Below are positions 1-13,300 of a DNA stretch of 60,000 bases, one piece after another. The notes beneath the pieces are model-generated. The model did no database searches and had not been told where the DNA came from. It saw nothing but the letters and a program-made list of their open reading frames with translations. Origin of the DNA: Membranipora membranacea (taxonomy: Eukaryota > Bryozoa > Gymnolaemata > Cheilostomatida > Membraniporidae); assembly GCA_914767715.1 (NCBI GenBank), contig OU612066.1, positions 31,472,283 to 31,532,282 on the forward strand, in the 5' to 3' direction. The translations under genes and the position numbers were made by a program. Positions within the stretch are counted from its first letter, which is position 1. Every line of letters begins with the position of its first letter.

Positions 1-1360
1 AAAAGTTGGAACAGATCCTGTTTTGAACCATTCCCTTGAGAACCCATCTCTTTTTGTGATTATTGAAGACAAATTTCAATGTATAGGTAATGGTTTAGGT
101 TAAATAATTATTGTCTAATGGAAATACAGTGTTATTAGGGAACACAATAATAAATGTAAGGCTTAGTCTCTGTAACAGTATCACCTTTCAGCAACAGTGA
201 TACACAATTCACATAATTACTTTCTATCAGTGAGGTATGATTTCAAAGAGGATCAACAAGTACACATACACTACTATTACTCATACTGAGCTAGCAAAAT
301 ATGATACTGGCATGTTCAATAATTGAAAAAAGAGAAGAATAATCAATAAGAACATTTAGTAGGATTACCTTAGCTGTCTATTCCTGTCTGGTGGTTTCAT
401 GTTCAGAAGATGTTTCAGTTTTGACCTGAGAGCTTGCAGCTGTTCAGAGAGGATATTTGTTGGTCTGAGGAGCACATGAACTGCACTAGTCACAGCCATC
501 TGGACATTGCTCAGATCTCGGAGTTGAATTGGAAAATCTGAACTGAAAACATTTGCATCTGCCTGTACCAGCCATTCTTGGATTCTCTCGAGATTATCTG
601 CTAGCGAGATGATGTCATGGTTACTAACTCTCCCTTCGTTGTATTGAGCATCCTACAAAGCAGTGTTGACAGATATTTGTTGATGTTTGCTTCGCAGTGC
701 CATTTTCAACTGTAACCGCAGGAGGCGTCATCAAACCATTTGACCTTATAGTAGTTAAATCATTTCTTTGTGAAATATATGATCTGTTTGCTACATTATG
801 AGAAAATTTTCTTGATGATGACTATCAAGGATTCTGATATTGTTATAAAGCACACGTATTACATACATACATAACATTTCATTATTATGGACTATTTTAG
901 TTATACCCATGGCACATTCACAGTATATTAGTCATTTTTCATTAAATTTATTGTGACAATTTTTCACTTCACTATAAAGCCTTTATACATTACCTTGAAA
1001 CAGTCCATCATCAACATCTGGAGTTCCTTTCCTCCATCCTCTTCACTCAGTGACCCCAACTTACTGGCCAGATGTTGCTGTATAGCGGACTTTATTATTA
1101 AGTCTCTTTCCGGTGATGTGTATTTCAGAAGTAATTTCAGCAAAAAAGAGTTGACAACTGGAGATGGTAGCACCACACTCGCACAACTGAGAACTCTGAT
1201 TCTTTCACTAGCTTTTGAAACTGATATGAAACCAAAGATCCTCTCTACTATATCAACTGAAGGTATGTATCCTGGGACAAATATAACCTCTGACAAGAAA
1301 CGCATGAAGAATATGTTCATACAGTCTCTGAACTTGCGGAAGTCAATCAGTTGATCTTCA
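1..1360 (-). CDS. RNF213: RNF213-like exons 70-72 (residues ~3911-4144), post-RING region, partial
   Basis: Exons are 994-1360 and 369-652, and probably 1-49. Exon 70 has VDIVERIFGFISVSKASERI and NSFLLKLLLKYTSPERDLI, matching the post-RING helices (VIE-LL-LLF, ILKLLLKYS) of RNF213. Exon 71 is helical, with NLERIQEWLVQADANVFSSD and MAVTSAVHVLLRPTNILS. The third exon is a guess: an acceptor AG at 50-51 with correct phase, giving DGFSREWFKTGSVPTF to the window edge. The C-terminal domain, including any RZ-type zinc finger, is not in this window. Confidence 0.85.
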
Positions 1361-4300
1361 CTGAAACAAAAGCAAAGAAATGAGGGGTCCAACTTTAAAA
1401 CCAAACTTTTTCATATGTTCTTTAATGTTTAGATATCTATTATTTTTTGGAATTACTGAGCTGAGTCCAATCCCACAAATCATAATTAGGAAAATATCAA
1501 GGGGTGAATACTGATTTTATCTGGAATCCAATTGAATGCGACTAACGCAACTAACTATAGTGCAATTACATTCTACTGCTAGCTCAAAGAACTTGACTGA
1601 TGGCCAAAAAATGTCTGCAATAAATCTCTCTTAAATGCCTGTTTTCACTCAACAGCAGCTCTAGTTGGCTACTAGGACTGCAGTCATGACAAAGTAAGGC
1701 CTTGCTTAGGTGGATATTACGTCATAAACATACTTTTGCTTATAAGTCAACCATTCGAAACATTGGACTCTTGTAAAACCACTTGAAATCAGACATAGCT
1801 TGTACCATCAAAGAGATTATTCAAGTCCAAAAAGTAGAACCTGATTGACACACATTCTAAGATTGAAACCAGTTTCATTTTGCGTAAACAATGAAAGGCT
1901 CATCATGAATGGGCTTGTTTTGACGCAAATTTGCTGATTGCAATCTTAATTTCATGGGAAAATTCAGTTAAAATTCAAATAAAGTGGAAGGTTGAAAGGG
2001 CTTGGCACCAGATTTGATTTAAAAATTTAAATATTTGAAACAGCATATCTTGTCAAGTTATGAGTGCAAATTACAAGTAACTGTATCAGCTGTTAGTTTT
2101 GGAGATATGATATAAATATTGGTAAAGGAACTATGCACAGTCAATAATAAGTAGGAGATTCAATTAATTATAACTGCAGTTTACATGTGTTATATCTGTA
2201 GCAAGAGCAAATATAGCAGCTAAACATTAAAATTTAGAACTCACTTTTCATCATCAGCCAGCTCTGCAAACAGATCATATTTGAAATCTGCTGGTATCTC
2301 TTTACCACAATCTTTGCAGAGTTCATTGTGTGGAGGCAAACAGTCCTTACATAAGTAATGGCCACAGAAAAGCTTCATAGGATCTGTCAATTGTGTTCCG
2401 CACCCTGGGCACTCCGTTGGGGAATTACTGTATGACAAAATGCATGAATCAATTAAGTATTACCAATGTAAGGTTGAAAACTGGTTGAAGTTAAAGGTGC
2501 TTGAAATAAATCATAGCATATAATTGATGGCTACACCATTCCTCTCTCCACAAAACCTCAGCCACCTTGGCATCGACTACCTCATTTATTTTAGATCATT
2601 ATAAATCTTCAAATATTCAAGTTGAAGGCTGAGTGAGTGCATTGCTAAATTCAAGTAGAATGGTGTCCATGGTTCTTCCAATAGAAATTTGAATAACAAA
2701 AAAGTTATTTCCATGTTTCAATTCAGCCAGGAAATAATGAACTATAAGGTACTCACTGGTATATATCAAGTAGACCATTACTAACTTCAAGCCTCATGAA
2801 CTCGACAATCTTGTTGTAGGTCATGTCCTTGTCATTTTTGTTGACGTCTTCAAATACCTGAAAGTTGAAACAACAAGATTTGGTAGAATTTATAGAAACA
2901 TATCAAAAGGAGCATGGTTTACTTGATAATTAAAGCTAGAGTTCAACAGTTTCACTCTCAACATTGTGAAATACATGGTAGTTACCTGATGCAACTTTGG
3001 GAGAAGATCTATAGTATGGTCGCTCCCAGTCGGTTTTACAACATGCCTTATGAAAAGCATGTCAATCATCACAGTAGTTTCCCACTTTCTGCGCAACAAA
3101 TCAAAACAACAGGTTACCCTGGTGAGGCTCGAATGTGCAGATATAGCATATATATGAGTTATTTAAATTTGCGGGAACTTTACTTATACTTTTGTATTTT
3201 TTAGCACCAGATCGGGTCTGAGCATTTATTTCATCAAATTGGGGATGCGGATGAAATTTTGGTTGGGATTTAGGATGGCACTTAAGATGGCCTTATATTG
3301 CCCCAAACGATCATAATATATGCATCTTGCACTCCCTGTGGATGCGGCATATGTCAGGAATGGTGATTTATTACAGTTGTGCAGCATGTAGGTTGAAATA
3401 TCCCATAATGTGTCTTTCGAAAAAAAAATCCCAATGTTACTCTTCTACATCCATGCAGCTCAAGGCGTGTTCGTTCACAAATGGTATCAACATTAAAAAG
3501 ATTGGAAAAACTTTCAAAACTCACTGAGACAGCCTTCTCTTCTCCTCTGAATCCTTCATTGAACTCAGTATCTGTACGACTATGGTTTTACATCTCTCCA
3601 CTTGGTGAACACAGTCCTCTGGCTCGGAGACTATCCTTTCTTCAAGGTAGTCAGTGACCTCACTGGCAAACACATGGTCACATCGCTGTAAATATCACAA
3701 AACACAGTTCTCAGTAAGAAGCTTCCGACCCTAGTATAGTATTTCGTTATTTTATTAAACACTAGGAAAGGGGTACTTAGTAGGTGGTTATCAAAATAAC
3801 TTTGTTATGTTACTTCCCTATCTATAAAAGTGGGATCAAGTCTGATTGAATTACAATTTGGGTTGAACCTCTGCGATATTGATAATTGCTTGACCTGTTT
3901 GAAGTTGCCATCTGATGATTCTGTACTGAGTTTAAAACCAGGTAGATGTCTCATCACATTGAAGAAGTCAACCAAATGGCTGACAGGCTCTGTTAGCTGA
4001 GCGTATGCCAAGTGTATCTGAATCGCTGTGTATGGAGGGGTATACTTGTCCTCAACTTGTTTCATCACCATGCTTGCGACAACCTTAAGATATCCATTAT
4101 TATTCATGATTGTTCGAAATACAACAGCATGTTATAACAAGGGTACATGCAATACGTTATCCAAGATTGGGTCATTTCATTGGCTGATTTCAATTTGAAT
4201 GATTACATTCATTGGACACAATTGTTCCTGTTAAATTTTATATGTGCTTAAAATATGGTTAGAGCAAGTAAATCTAGATATTATCCTCATATGCAAGAGA

Positions 4301-7300
4301 GGCCAATGAAAAGATTAGAGCTCTCAGTGGCTGTGATAGGTGATTGTATTGAGTGCTGTCTCACAATGAATTGAGGTATAAAGAGCTCACCCTGTGCTCA
4401 ACATCATTCTTACACGGGAAAGCCATGTAGATAAAGTCGATGAGATAGCGGTCAAATAGTGGACTAGTGTTGCGAGCCGATATAAAATGCTTCAGAACCA
4501 CCTTTCCAAGCTCTGTTGCTTGAAGTTGCTTGTAAACAGCGTTCTCTATAAATATACGGATATTTTAACACTATCACAAAAAAACCTTGTGCTGTTGCGG
4601 AGTATGAGCTGTGAAACTTGAGGAGAAGAAAATAACTCATCTTTCTTGCAAATTTAGTGTGAGAAAACCTTCATTGCACGAAAATAAGATTAATATTTGT
4701 CCATCACCTTGAAATACTGTTCACAGAAAGAAAACATTAAGAAATTTAAATAACTGGTATTGGCATGTGGCTTTTTATTTCACCCCAGCTCTTTGATCAT
4801 CAGAATTTCACCCAATTTCTTTCTCAATAGGCACAAGAAAAACAGCGGTTTGTAACGACAAAGAATCGAATAAGAAAAGGGGAGAACAACACAATGACAT
4901 TGACTAATTATTATTATAATATTAAGATGTTGTATGCAAACAAACAGTTGTATACCACTACATTCCTTATCATCAGTATGAAGTGTACAGCATATACATA
5001 TTATATTTGACTATAGTTATCTCCATCTTATTGATAATGTGTCTATTCCCCAGTCTTCACCTACCTCTGGTGTTTGCATCCTTGGTAACATCAAGCCATC
5101 TATCAATCTGTTCTTTGAGAATCCATGAGAATGGAAATTTGACATCAAATTGGCACATTCCAAGGGTGGCAATGTCAGGCGTTGCAGGGAGAGCCTACAA
5201 ATTTGTTTACAACATTATTTGTTTTCTTTTTTAAGGAAATTACATTGAGAAACATTCTTCAGCTGAACCTAGACATTGGTGTTTTCAACAAATCCTTGAA
5301 AAAACTCCATATCATCTTAACAAGATTCTACTTACCTTTGGATTATATTTTGACATTTTAAAAAGATGTATAGAACATTTCACTCAGAATTTCCTTGATC
5401 CTATTTGCACAGTGTTAAACTTCTCATTATCGTTGTATCTATGCTTTACCGAATCAATTAGAATAATATCGCAAGGTTGAAACACATTGGATGTACCTGT
5501 ATGTCTCCGGAGGATTTCTGTGTAAGTTGTATGTCTTCGAATGATAGAGAGTGATGTTCACAGATTTCCAAAATATCTAAGAACAGTTTCTTTACATCTG
5601 GATCATTCACAAGATTTGTGTTGTTGTTGATGTCAACTCGTGATAGTACTGTAGCAAGAACAGGCTTCAGACGAGCTAGGAATACAGCCTCTATTGATGA
5701 CCTAATAAGTGAAGATTTGAAGCACATTTTGAAATACGATAGAGTTTCATGTGTAGCTTTGAAGAGTTCAGAGTCAATTGAAAACCCGAATGATGGTCTA
5801 GAAATATTGCAATGCTTCCCAATAAAAGGGCCTCTTTATCTGTTTAAGACGCGCACCTCAAAGTTCCCGTCTCTTTCATAGTCTTTTGCTTAATAGCGTA
5901 TTGCTTCACCCATCTGTGCGACTCATGTTCTGCACTCTCCTCAGCCTCCAAGAGCCTCTGCATGTGTTTCAGTACTATGTTGGCAAAGTCATCTAAAGAA
6001 ACCAGAGATTTTCCCTGAAAGTTTTTATAGGAAATCGGACCCAGGTGTATTTAGCAGAACTGCATACCCTGAGGGAGCACACTAAGGGTTTGCATAAAAC
6101 TGAAGCACTGAAAACACTCTACTCAATTGGGAAAAGTTGCATCATATGCCTGGAACGGATGATAAGATGATAATGTTGCTTTCAGAATTTTAATATCACA
6201 ATAATTCATTTCAAATACATACCATGTCTCTCAAAAAGCACTTTCATCTCACTCTGTTTAAGAGTGTGATTATATCCTTTGATAACAGATACCGCTTCTG
6301 GCATAATCCTTGAAAGTATTTGCAAACCAGTACCAGGTGCTAACTTCCGGAGGAGCTTGCTACATGAATGGCGGGTGCAATCGATAGTAGCGGGGAGACC
6401 ACTGGTAGCCAATCTCGGATCATCGATGTGCACACAACTCCATCGATCACCTCCAAAACATAAATAAATATGGGCTATCTTGTAAGCATACCAAACAGCT
6501 AACCAGCTAATCAAATTTTGGATATTATCTGTCCGACGTGTTGTGAACTGGAAATAATGCTTTATAAGGTTAATCTGTCGTTTGAATATATCTGTTTCAA
6601 AATTGCATTAAATGGAAGGAATTTCAGTGTGGGAATGGGGAAATTCATTCACACTTAATTAGCTTGGCATAGAGTATGGATCAGCAGAATGGCAGAACAT
6701 GATAATGTCAGAGATTCTGATATCATTTTTGTATAAAGATGCTCAACAATTTTCTCAGGTTACCACTGCCTTCCTGTAGACTGTTACAAGTTTAGTCTCT
6801 CTGGAAAGACCATAAAAGAAGAGAGAGAAAATGATAATGCTAAAATAGTAGCATTACGGTATGTTGTCGAAGTACCTTGAAAGCCTGTAAAGCTTTGGCT
6901 CCGTTGAAGGTTCAGTAACAGTACCACGTGGAACGAGCTGGTTATAGCCCCAGCTACAGAAGTCTCTTTCTCGATTTCATATCTCACAGTGTTCAACAGT
7001 TCTTCTTCAAAGAAGGCAGCCTCACACTGAACAACGATCACCTTCTCATGATCGATTGACGTGGAGATAAACTCTCTGAAAGTATAAGTTTGAAACCATG
7101 ATAAATGTTATTATTGATATGCTGCAGTAATTTTGTCATGAAAGTCAATTAATCATAGGCAAATCTCAAAATTTCATAATCTCTTGATACAAGAGTTGCA
7201 GGTTCTAATCCCCCCTAGATTGCCCACCCTACCTTGTATAGGGGTGCGCTAAATACATTGTAGTCTTCAGGGTCGAAACAAAATTGTTGACACAACAGAA

Positions 7301-10300
7301 ATAGTGGCATAAGCCTAGATAATACTGAATACTATAGGCCTGCAATACTCTCTACTAATACTCACCATCCACGCAGCCACTCTACCACCCTACCTCATAT
7401 CTTTAAAATTTGGCTGTCATGATGAAAAACATGTTAGCATAAGAACTTGCAAAGTCTTCCATTTCAATGAAGCGATATCCTGTTATATGCGCCTATGTAA
7501 ATGAAATTTCAGTTAATTCTGTCTGAGGGTACAAAAAGTGACGCAACCTGAAACCTACCTGAAGTCTTTAACAAATTGATCTCTGTGGCTATACAGCTTT
7601 AGCGACATCAACTCAATATGTTTGCCAGTCTTCTGTTTCATATCCTGAATGTCGATGTCATTGAGAATAGGTGCAAAGGTTGTCACCTATAAAAAGAAAA
7701 TGTGTAAAGAGTATAAGTTTAATAAAGTACTTTTTCTTACCTTGACCATTAACAAGACAAAAATATGACGTCTAGAGTTTTTTAGTTATTTAGATAATAG
7801 GAGCAAGAGCCAAAAAATGTTGCTAAAAGGTCAGTTTAAAAGTTGGTTACAACTTTTTGTATTGTCACAAAAATAATTGTTTCGAACATTTAAAATTTAC
7901 CTTGCACAATTGATTTCAGAATTTGGCTATGCAAAGATACACCATGTAAATACAGCATTTCAAATAAAATAGGGTCGCGGAAATTGCTAGAAGGCCCTAG
8001 AACAATTATATTCTATCCTTTAAAAATACTAACACCTTTGCTAGAATTGCTTATCATTTGAGTTATTCACCTGGTGTAGCCGCAATGTCATGTGCATGCT
8101 CACACAGCCTAGGTAATCAGCTAGATTTTCGTGTGCTTGTTCTCCAAAGTACACATCCACCACTGACTTAATCTCCATCTGTGACATCACTGTTTTCTCT
8201 AGTCGCAATACGGCATCAGGTGCGGCACATTTGAGGAGGTAATACTTACATCTCCGTATAGCCTGAGAAAGATTTGATGATTGGTAAACAGTTTTATTGT
8301 CTTATCGACAATGATCGAGAAACCTAATCATATAGCTACATCTGAATAAGAAAAAGTCCAGTTAAAAATTAAAAAAAGGGATTATTTTGGAGAGATTCGC
8401 TTCTTCATGTTCTAAAAAAGTACCTTCTTAAGTTCATGGTATATGGTCTATGGGTGGCAGAAGCAATGGTGTCAGAAGGGCATACAACAAAAATGTTTTT
8501 TTTTGCTACACATGTACAAAGTCGATTCTGGGTTCCTCATAGGGTATCACAACTATACATATCAAGAGTGAGTTTTGTTTACATTCTATGTCCTCTGAAA
8601 TTGGTGATTAAAGGCTTGGACACTGACCTCCTCCTGCTGGTGATCTGTTCCCAATTGTGGGTCTTTGGACACTTCTATCATTATGAGAGGTATTGTTTCT
8701 TGAGCAAAGCCTACAAACTGCATGCTGGTCTCTCGCCTCATCCATCTGTCAAATACATCAAAAAGACTCCATAACTCACCAAGTATTCTTTGTGTTGTGA
8801 ACCCCATTTAAATATCAATGCATTTAATGTCATCCATTCAGAATTTGTCTGATACAGACACAATTTGGCAACCCCCTTCCCGAGTTTCGCATCAAGTTTA
8901 GAGCAATATAAAGGCATCTCAAAGTGATGATGAGCATGATGGTGTAATGGTTAGGGTTTGAGCTCCGCCAACTGACAGTTGCAGTCAGTATTCCCCCTGT
9001 TTGTCAAGGTGAGCCACACATACATCTTTCTTGCCAGTGTCCACCCCTAATTAGAAGATTGCTCAATATATTTGATTCGCAATAATGCTGGCGCTGGAGG
9101 GGCATTGAGAACCAATTATGTTCAAAATCGTTCCTCGATGGAGACATAAAAAATCAGACACATAGTTGTGTGAGTCACTTGCACAAGATTGTGGGATACT
9201 GATGATTGTTTTGTTCTAATCTGAAACGAATCTAAAATTTTCAAGTTGATAAGTCTGATACTAGAGAAAGATCATCTTAACCACTTGAAACTATCATAGT
9301 CGAATTCTGCTTGAGTTTGTCATGTTTACCTTTTGTGTGCTTTGTCATCAACAACAAATGGAAAGTCATTGGGTATCGGATCCTGGCATTGCTTGCATAT
9401 TCTATCTCCGCTCCCCTCAACAATAATCACGACACAGCTCTTGCACATATAATGTGCACATGGTAGCCTGTGCGGCAATTTCATCTGCTTGCCACAAACA
9501 CATGTTAGTGGGCATCTGGCCGTACTGGAAAAGATAAAAAAAGTAGTTTTTTCAAAAATTTAGGAACTTTGGTTGATGATACTTATGTTGTCCAGAATTG
9601 ACTCTACTTCGTCCACCATTCAACAAATTAAAACAACCGGAGTGAAAAAAGTGGCTTGTATCAATTTGAGGTCTTTAGGGTCCAATTAAGAACATGGTTA
9701 GTTTTGTTAACAATAATGCAGATCTTGGGTAGCCAATTGGCACAAGTAGCTTGATTGAAGTCAAGACTGAAAGAGCCTTCACTCAAAATAACCCGGCTGA
9801 ATGTAATGTAATAAACCTATTCTAGCCTAATGGTAATGGATAACTCCTAACTATAAGTAGCTGATAACTCCAACTAACTATCAGAGCCAACAATGAATAC
9901 AAGGATATAGATTTCAGATATTTGCAATATTTGTTATTACAATATTTACATGCAGATGCAATTAAGGAGGAGATACCCTGAAGGTATAAAAATAAGTTTT
10001 CATTGGCATGAGAAACTTTACATTTTCATTGATATTACTGGCTGTCAAACCGTTCAATGGCAGAGACACAAACAATAAAGCTCCAAGAATTATACTGGTC
10101 AGGTCAAGATAAGATTTGACTTCAATTCAAGTGAAAAAAATCAACTCACCCGAACGGTAATCCAAAGTCTACAACCCAGTTCTCGATAACTTTCTTGCTT
10201 TTCAGCTGTTGATGGTTGAGGACAGAACTTGGAGAGACATAGTGTTTCTCCAGGCGATTGAGTAGAGGCGTAGGGAACCTTTCATCGACAGAATTCTGAT

Positions 10301-13300
10301 CAGCAACCACTATCAGCCTTGAATATAGATTGGGAGAATTATTGTTAAATCGACAATAAATCAGTTATAAAAACACTAGGTGCACCATTGAATGAAACGC
10401 GTCAATATTATGGCCTCATACTTTTCTCGATGAACTGACTCTAACTGGATATCACTCATTTTTTTCCTTGACTTTCAATAGTTATCTCCTCTTGTTATTC
10501 AAAACTACTTACTGGAGTGATACGTGGAATAAGGGTTAGAATTACCAGAGGCGTTTTTTTCAGTTAATAAGCTTAAAAAGGATCCCAAGAACAGCTCAAA
10601 TGAGCAATTGGAACTGAAATTATGACTTCTGGGGTCTACCTGATGCTTGCACCTAGTGTAAGAGGATATGATGTCGTATACATACATTTTAAGTATGAGT
10701 CTACTATTTGAGACTTTGTACTATTGTCATTATGGTATAGCTATAACTAGCTATAACAGAATAAGAAGTTTCCATTTGAGGTAGAGGAAAGGCGCTGCCT
10801 ATCACAAACTCCTTACTTAGTTCTCCTAATTGCATCGCATTTAAGAACTGACAACAGGGACATTATACTATTATATTTTAAATAAAACCTACCGAAAGCC
10901 ATTTCTGACTGGAGTCTTCACTTTTGTTAACCCAAGACCAAGACCAATATACTTCTTGTCTTTGCTGAGGTGGTAAAAGTACTGGTTCATAGTGTCATAT
11001 AGACTTTCATAGAGATCATCCAGATTCAGTAGCACTACAGGGCGGCCATCAGCCATACATATCTTTATCTGGTAGATATCTCTGCATATCTACAAAATAG
11101 AAATATTGCTATTACAATGAAGCATTGCCTATGAGCACATGCGCTTATGCAATGAAGATTCAGCAGTTAAGGCCATGCTTTTCTACACCAACACCAATAT
11201 TACACTGGCAAAGAGGAGAGTTCATAGACAACAAATAACCATTACTTTCTGTAGAGACATAGGGATTGTAGTTCCAAGAGCTAATACCCTAAGAAAACCT
11301 ACAATTGGATCAGTGGCATGTGGTAATTTTAAATTTTTAATATTCGAATACGTTATGACCATGAGAATAATGTGATGCTGAAAGCTCATACCCTGGTATA
11401 CGTAACTTTGACGCACAAAAATTTATTGTGTCAAAATTTGGTGTTAGCCTAAATTTGGAATATGTAATTCACGCACAAATATCAAATCTAAGCCCTTGTG
11501 TGAAAATTGGATTCTGTTACTGAATCTTAGTGTCAACTCCAAAATCTGGCACAGAGAAATGGAAGTTTTCGGCATAAGCAGATACAGAAGTGGTTAGAAA
11601 TTCCTAAAGGTTGCTCACCAAAAGAGAGGTAACAACAAAAATGCAGGCAATATTGTATCACGTATATTAGGCAGGCTCCTGTGTGTCCTGACTGATAGTC
11701 ACAAGTTACCAAAGATAGATAGTGTAGCTTAAACAAGCTGTATGAGTGTGTATGAGTGTGCAGCCATGCCAGCAAGATAAAGGTCATTTTTCTCTGGAAA
11801 CCCCTTTAAAGTTTCCATGACTCCCCTGACTTCATGCCTAATGAGCCATGTTAGTTACTCTGCATATTTTTTATGCTTTGAGTACACGTTATGATCGATG
11901 GTATACAATAAAGTTTGATCAATAATGATGAATAATAATAATGATAAAACAATCAAAAAATATTTCGAACATGATATTATTTAATCTTGCACACTATAAA
12001 TATCATTTTATTTGTGATGCAGCTCACACATTAGTTAAGCATTTAAACATAACAATTGTATCACATTCTGTATGCTCTGTTGACGCACTACAGTGGCAAT
12101 ACCGATACATGGATGTCATACCTACACAACTAACCTGGGTGAAGTTTTTATCACCGCTGAATCCACTACCATGCACAACCTCAGGATTCAGACCATTGTT
12201 CCTGCATAGCTCAATAACCAAGCGACGAACACCGATGTCTTCAGCAATAATGAGTAGATACCGACTCTCCTCTTCAGCCCTGTGATTGAAATATAGAAAT
12301 GACATAGCTATGACAACTCTTGTTCTGTCACTCTGTGTTGGGTATTCTTTAACCCCCAGGAAAATCTTCAACCTAAACCCTTACAATACATCTGTCTATG
12401 TTTTTTGCTTGCTAACGAGTCTAGCAATTTGCGAGAAGATGTAGCTTTATAAAATAATTTAAATTCTTATTTTTCACTGACCCATTGTTTTGCAGTGGTG
12501 AGAGAATATGATTGAGTAGTAGGCATGAGTCAGTTGGAGCATCATCGTCAGGAATATTGTCTAACATTGGAAGCCCTTTTTTGAACACCACCTGATACAC
12601 ATCAAAGTGCTCTAATCCACTGAAATTTCTCCGAATGCAGTGCTCTAACTGGTTGCTAGTGAGTTTTCCATCTTTTGATGTGAACCTCACAATCATCTTG
12701 ATTAGGCTACAGGACACAGCATCTATTTATGTGACAGTCGATTTTTGATTGCAGTTAACCAATCAGTTGAGTGAATGGATGTCACAGGCGCGATGCCAAT
12801 GTCTTCTTGAGATTTATTCATGATATGCCTAGATTAAGAATTCCCAATCATGCAAGTTCAGGAAAAGCTGTCCTTACATGATCATGAATAATTTAAATTA
12901 AATCTTACTCCTTTGCCTCTTAGTGCATACGTGATTAATACGATAAACTTTTATAGTAGAAATCGCGCCATGTTATATATTTAAATAAACAAATTGGAGC
13001 TGCTCTACCAGGACTGTCATGTAAATTGAAAGAGAAGTTTTGGGACGTGCTGTTGGGCCTACTTAACTGAGCTCAGCCATAATGCAGGATAAGGTCCCTC
13101 TTTTACTTAATCACAGACCGGTTTATAACATAAATTCAAGTCAAAGCATACACAGAAGATTTACCAATGTTGACACACCTGTAATAATCCCTCAAACCAA
13201 AGAACTCCCGGTTGATTTCCATTCTGACGTCTCTTCTGCTCTTCTTCTTCTCTATGCTGGAATCTTGGATATCGCATAGACACTTATACCCGTCAGCTAG

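Noticed and set aside
953-1354. Plus-strand open frame of 133 codons
   Set aside because: It is a shadow of exon 70, whose minus-strand product matches the RNF213 post-RING helices.
6223-6547. Longer exon 60 from an acceptor at 6548
   Set aside because: The phase does not fit exon 59. The acceptor at 6451 joins GFQ to GDRW, matching the family.
8436-8774. Plus-strand open frame of 112 codons
   Set aside because: It is the antisense of exon 56, which has family motifs and phase-matched splice sites.
2245-9524. Two neighbouring genes, each with its own RING
   Set aside because: All exons between the two fingers join in one phase-consistent frame and follow RNF213 order. No stop codon or new start separates them.
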